A stretch of 64,000 nucleotides of DNA from Leptidea sinapis. Lineage: Eukaryota; Arthropoda; Insecta; Lepidoptera; Pieridae. The notes beneath the pieces are model-generated. The model was given only the letters and a program-made list of their open reading frames with translations. It searched no databases and was not told where the DNA came from. Position 1 is the first letter of the stretch; each line of letters starts with the position of its first letter. The stretch is from positions 9,238,001 through 9,302,000 of the forward strand of contig NC_066272.1 in NCBI RefSeq assembly GCF_905404315.1, written 5' to 3'. The position numbers and the translations under genes were made by a program. Shown here piece after piece: positions 63,498 to 64,000 of the stretch.

Positions 63498-64000
63498 CAT
63501 CGTCATCATCAGTCGGAAGACGTCCACGGCTGGGCAAAGGCCTCCCCCAAAGATCTCCACGACGATCGGTCCTGCGCTGCCCTCATTCATCCAACGTATT
63601 CCGGCGATCTTAACCAGATCGTCGGTCTATCTTGTGGGGGCCTACCAACACTGCGTCTTCCGGTACGTGGTCACCATTCGAGGACTTTACTGCCCCAACG
63701 GCCATCTGTCCGTCGAACTATGTGCCCTGCCCACTGCCACTTCAGTTTCGCAATTATTTCAACTATGTCAGTAACTTTGGTTCTCCTACGGATCTCCTCT
63801 CACAGGGAAACTCCAGCATAGCCCTCTCAAATGCCCTCTGAGCGACCATGAGCTTTATCATAAGGCCCATAGCTAGCGACCACGTCTGCGTACCGTAAGT
63901 CATCACTGGCAACACACACTGGTTGAAATCCTTCGTCCTCAGACACTGTGGTATTTAGGACGAGAAGATTTTACGGAGCTTCCCGAATGCTGACCATCCG
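63498..64000 (-). pseudogene. LINE-2 RT region, longest copy, runs off the window
   Basis: On the minus strand, FNQCVLPVMTYGTQTWSLAM and MIKLMVAQRAFERAMLEFP are read, and after a frameshift TKVTDI, a KWQWAGHIVRRTDGRWGSK core, VLEW, a stop, and the RPP region. The 3' end has a short TCA run at 63499-63511 on the plus strand. YGTQTW is the conserved block shortly after the RT thumb. It extends N-terminally beyond position 64000, so more RT may lie outside. Frameshifts and stops make it a pseudogene. Confidence 0.8.

Noticed and set aside
63247..63774. 175-codon plus-strand open frame
   Set aside because: Its second half is antisense to LINE-2 RT and the first half is featureless.
1..64000. CRISPR array, prophage, operon or bacterial system
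   Set aside because: Repeats are dispersed, unequal in spacing and in both orientations. There are no compact genes or ribosome binding sites, and the retroelement content is eukaryotic.

Overview
This window looks like nuclear DNA of an insect, most probably a moth or butterfly. It is AT-rich, has no compact gene layout, and is packed with repeats of kinds common in Lepidoptera: short Helitrons (TC start, CTAG end, inserted between A and T), SINEs with tRNA-like heads, a very abundant roughly 300-bp SINE-like repeat (like the Metulj-type repeats of butterflies; that name is from memory and unchecked), foldback MITEs, and 5'-truncated non-LTR retrotransposons (LINEs). I see no complete host gene, no rRNA, no CRISPR array and no bacterial or phage features. 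Nearly all long open frames lie inside, or antisense to, transposon remains.

Family labels used below are local to this annotation. SINE-1: about 13 copies of the abundant repeat. SINE-2: tRNA-derived SINE, about 6 copies or pieces. TLR: tRNA-like repeat, 8 loci, several of them foldback or tandem dimers. LINE-1: jockey/CR1-like 3' ends. LINE-2: LINE with a (TGA)n tail. LINE-3: 3' tails ending in a TTTGACTTTGA-type motif. HEL-1, HEL-2, HEL-3: three short Helitron families. MITE-1: 3-bp target duplications. MITE-2, MITE-3 and MITE-4: further inverted-repeat or TTAA-flanked elements. REP-C, REP-K, REP-N, REP-O, REP-R: other repeats with two or more copies here.

Layout. 1-8 kb: Helitron end, REP-C, SINE-2, a candidate exon abutting MITE-3, several LINE ends, MITE-1 and TLR. 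8-20 kb: sparse, with a 275-bp palindrome, MITE-1, MITE-3, TLR foldbacks and two LINE reverse-transcriptase ends. 20-30 kb: SINE-1 copies, a 135-bp tandem duplication, two textbook Helitrons, a near-perfect 250-bp palindrome, nested MITEs and a candidate terminal exon near 29.6 kb. 30-42 kb: mostly quiet, with Helitrons (one head-to-tail junction), a mariner transposase remnant and SINE-1 copies. 42-50 kb: a Helitron nested in a SINE, TLR tandem dimers, MITE-4 and an endonuclease-like retroelement end. 50-64 kb: repeat-dense, with the second MITE-4 and second endonuclease-like end, nested MITE-2, two more foldbacks and LINE-2 at the right edge.

The retroelement proteins are almost all C-terminal pieces, as expected of 5'-truncated LINE insertions; none could move by itself. 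The most interesting observations are the TLR family, whose heads fold as complete tRNA-like cloverleaves yet occur as inverted and direct dimers, several clean nested insertions that fix element boundaries and relative ages, and a few unrecognised coding-like segments (29572-29719, 5469-5645, 25912-26136). I found no convincing new multi-gene system. Family similarities come from memory of sequence patterns, not from searches.
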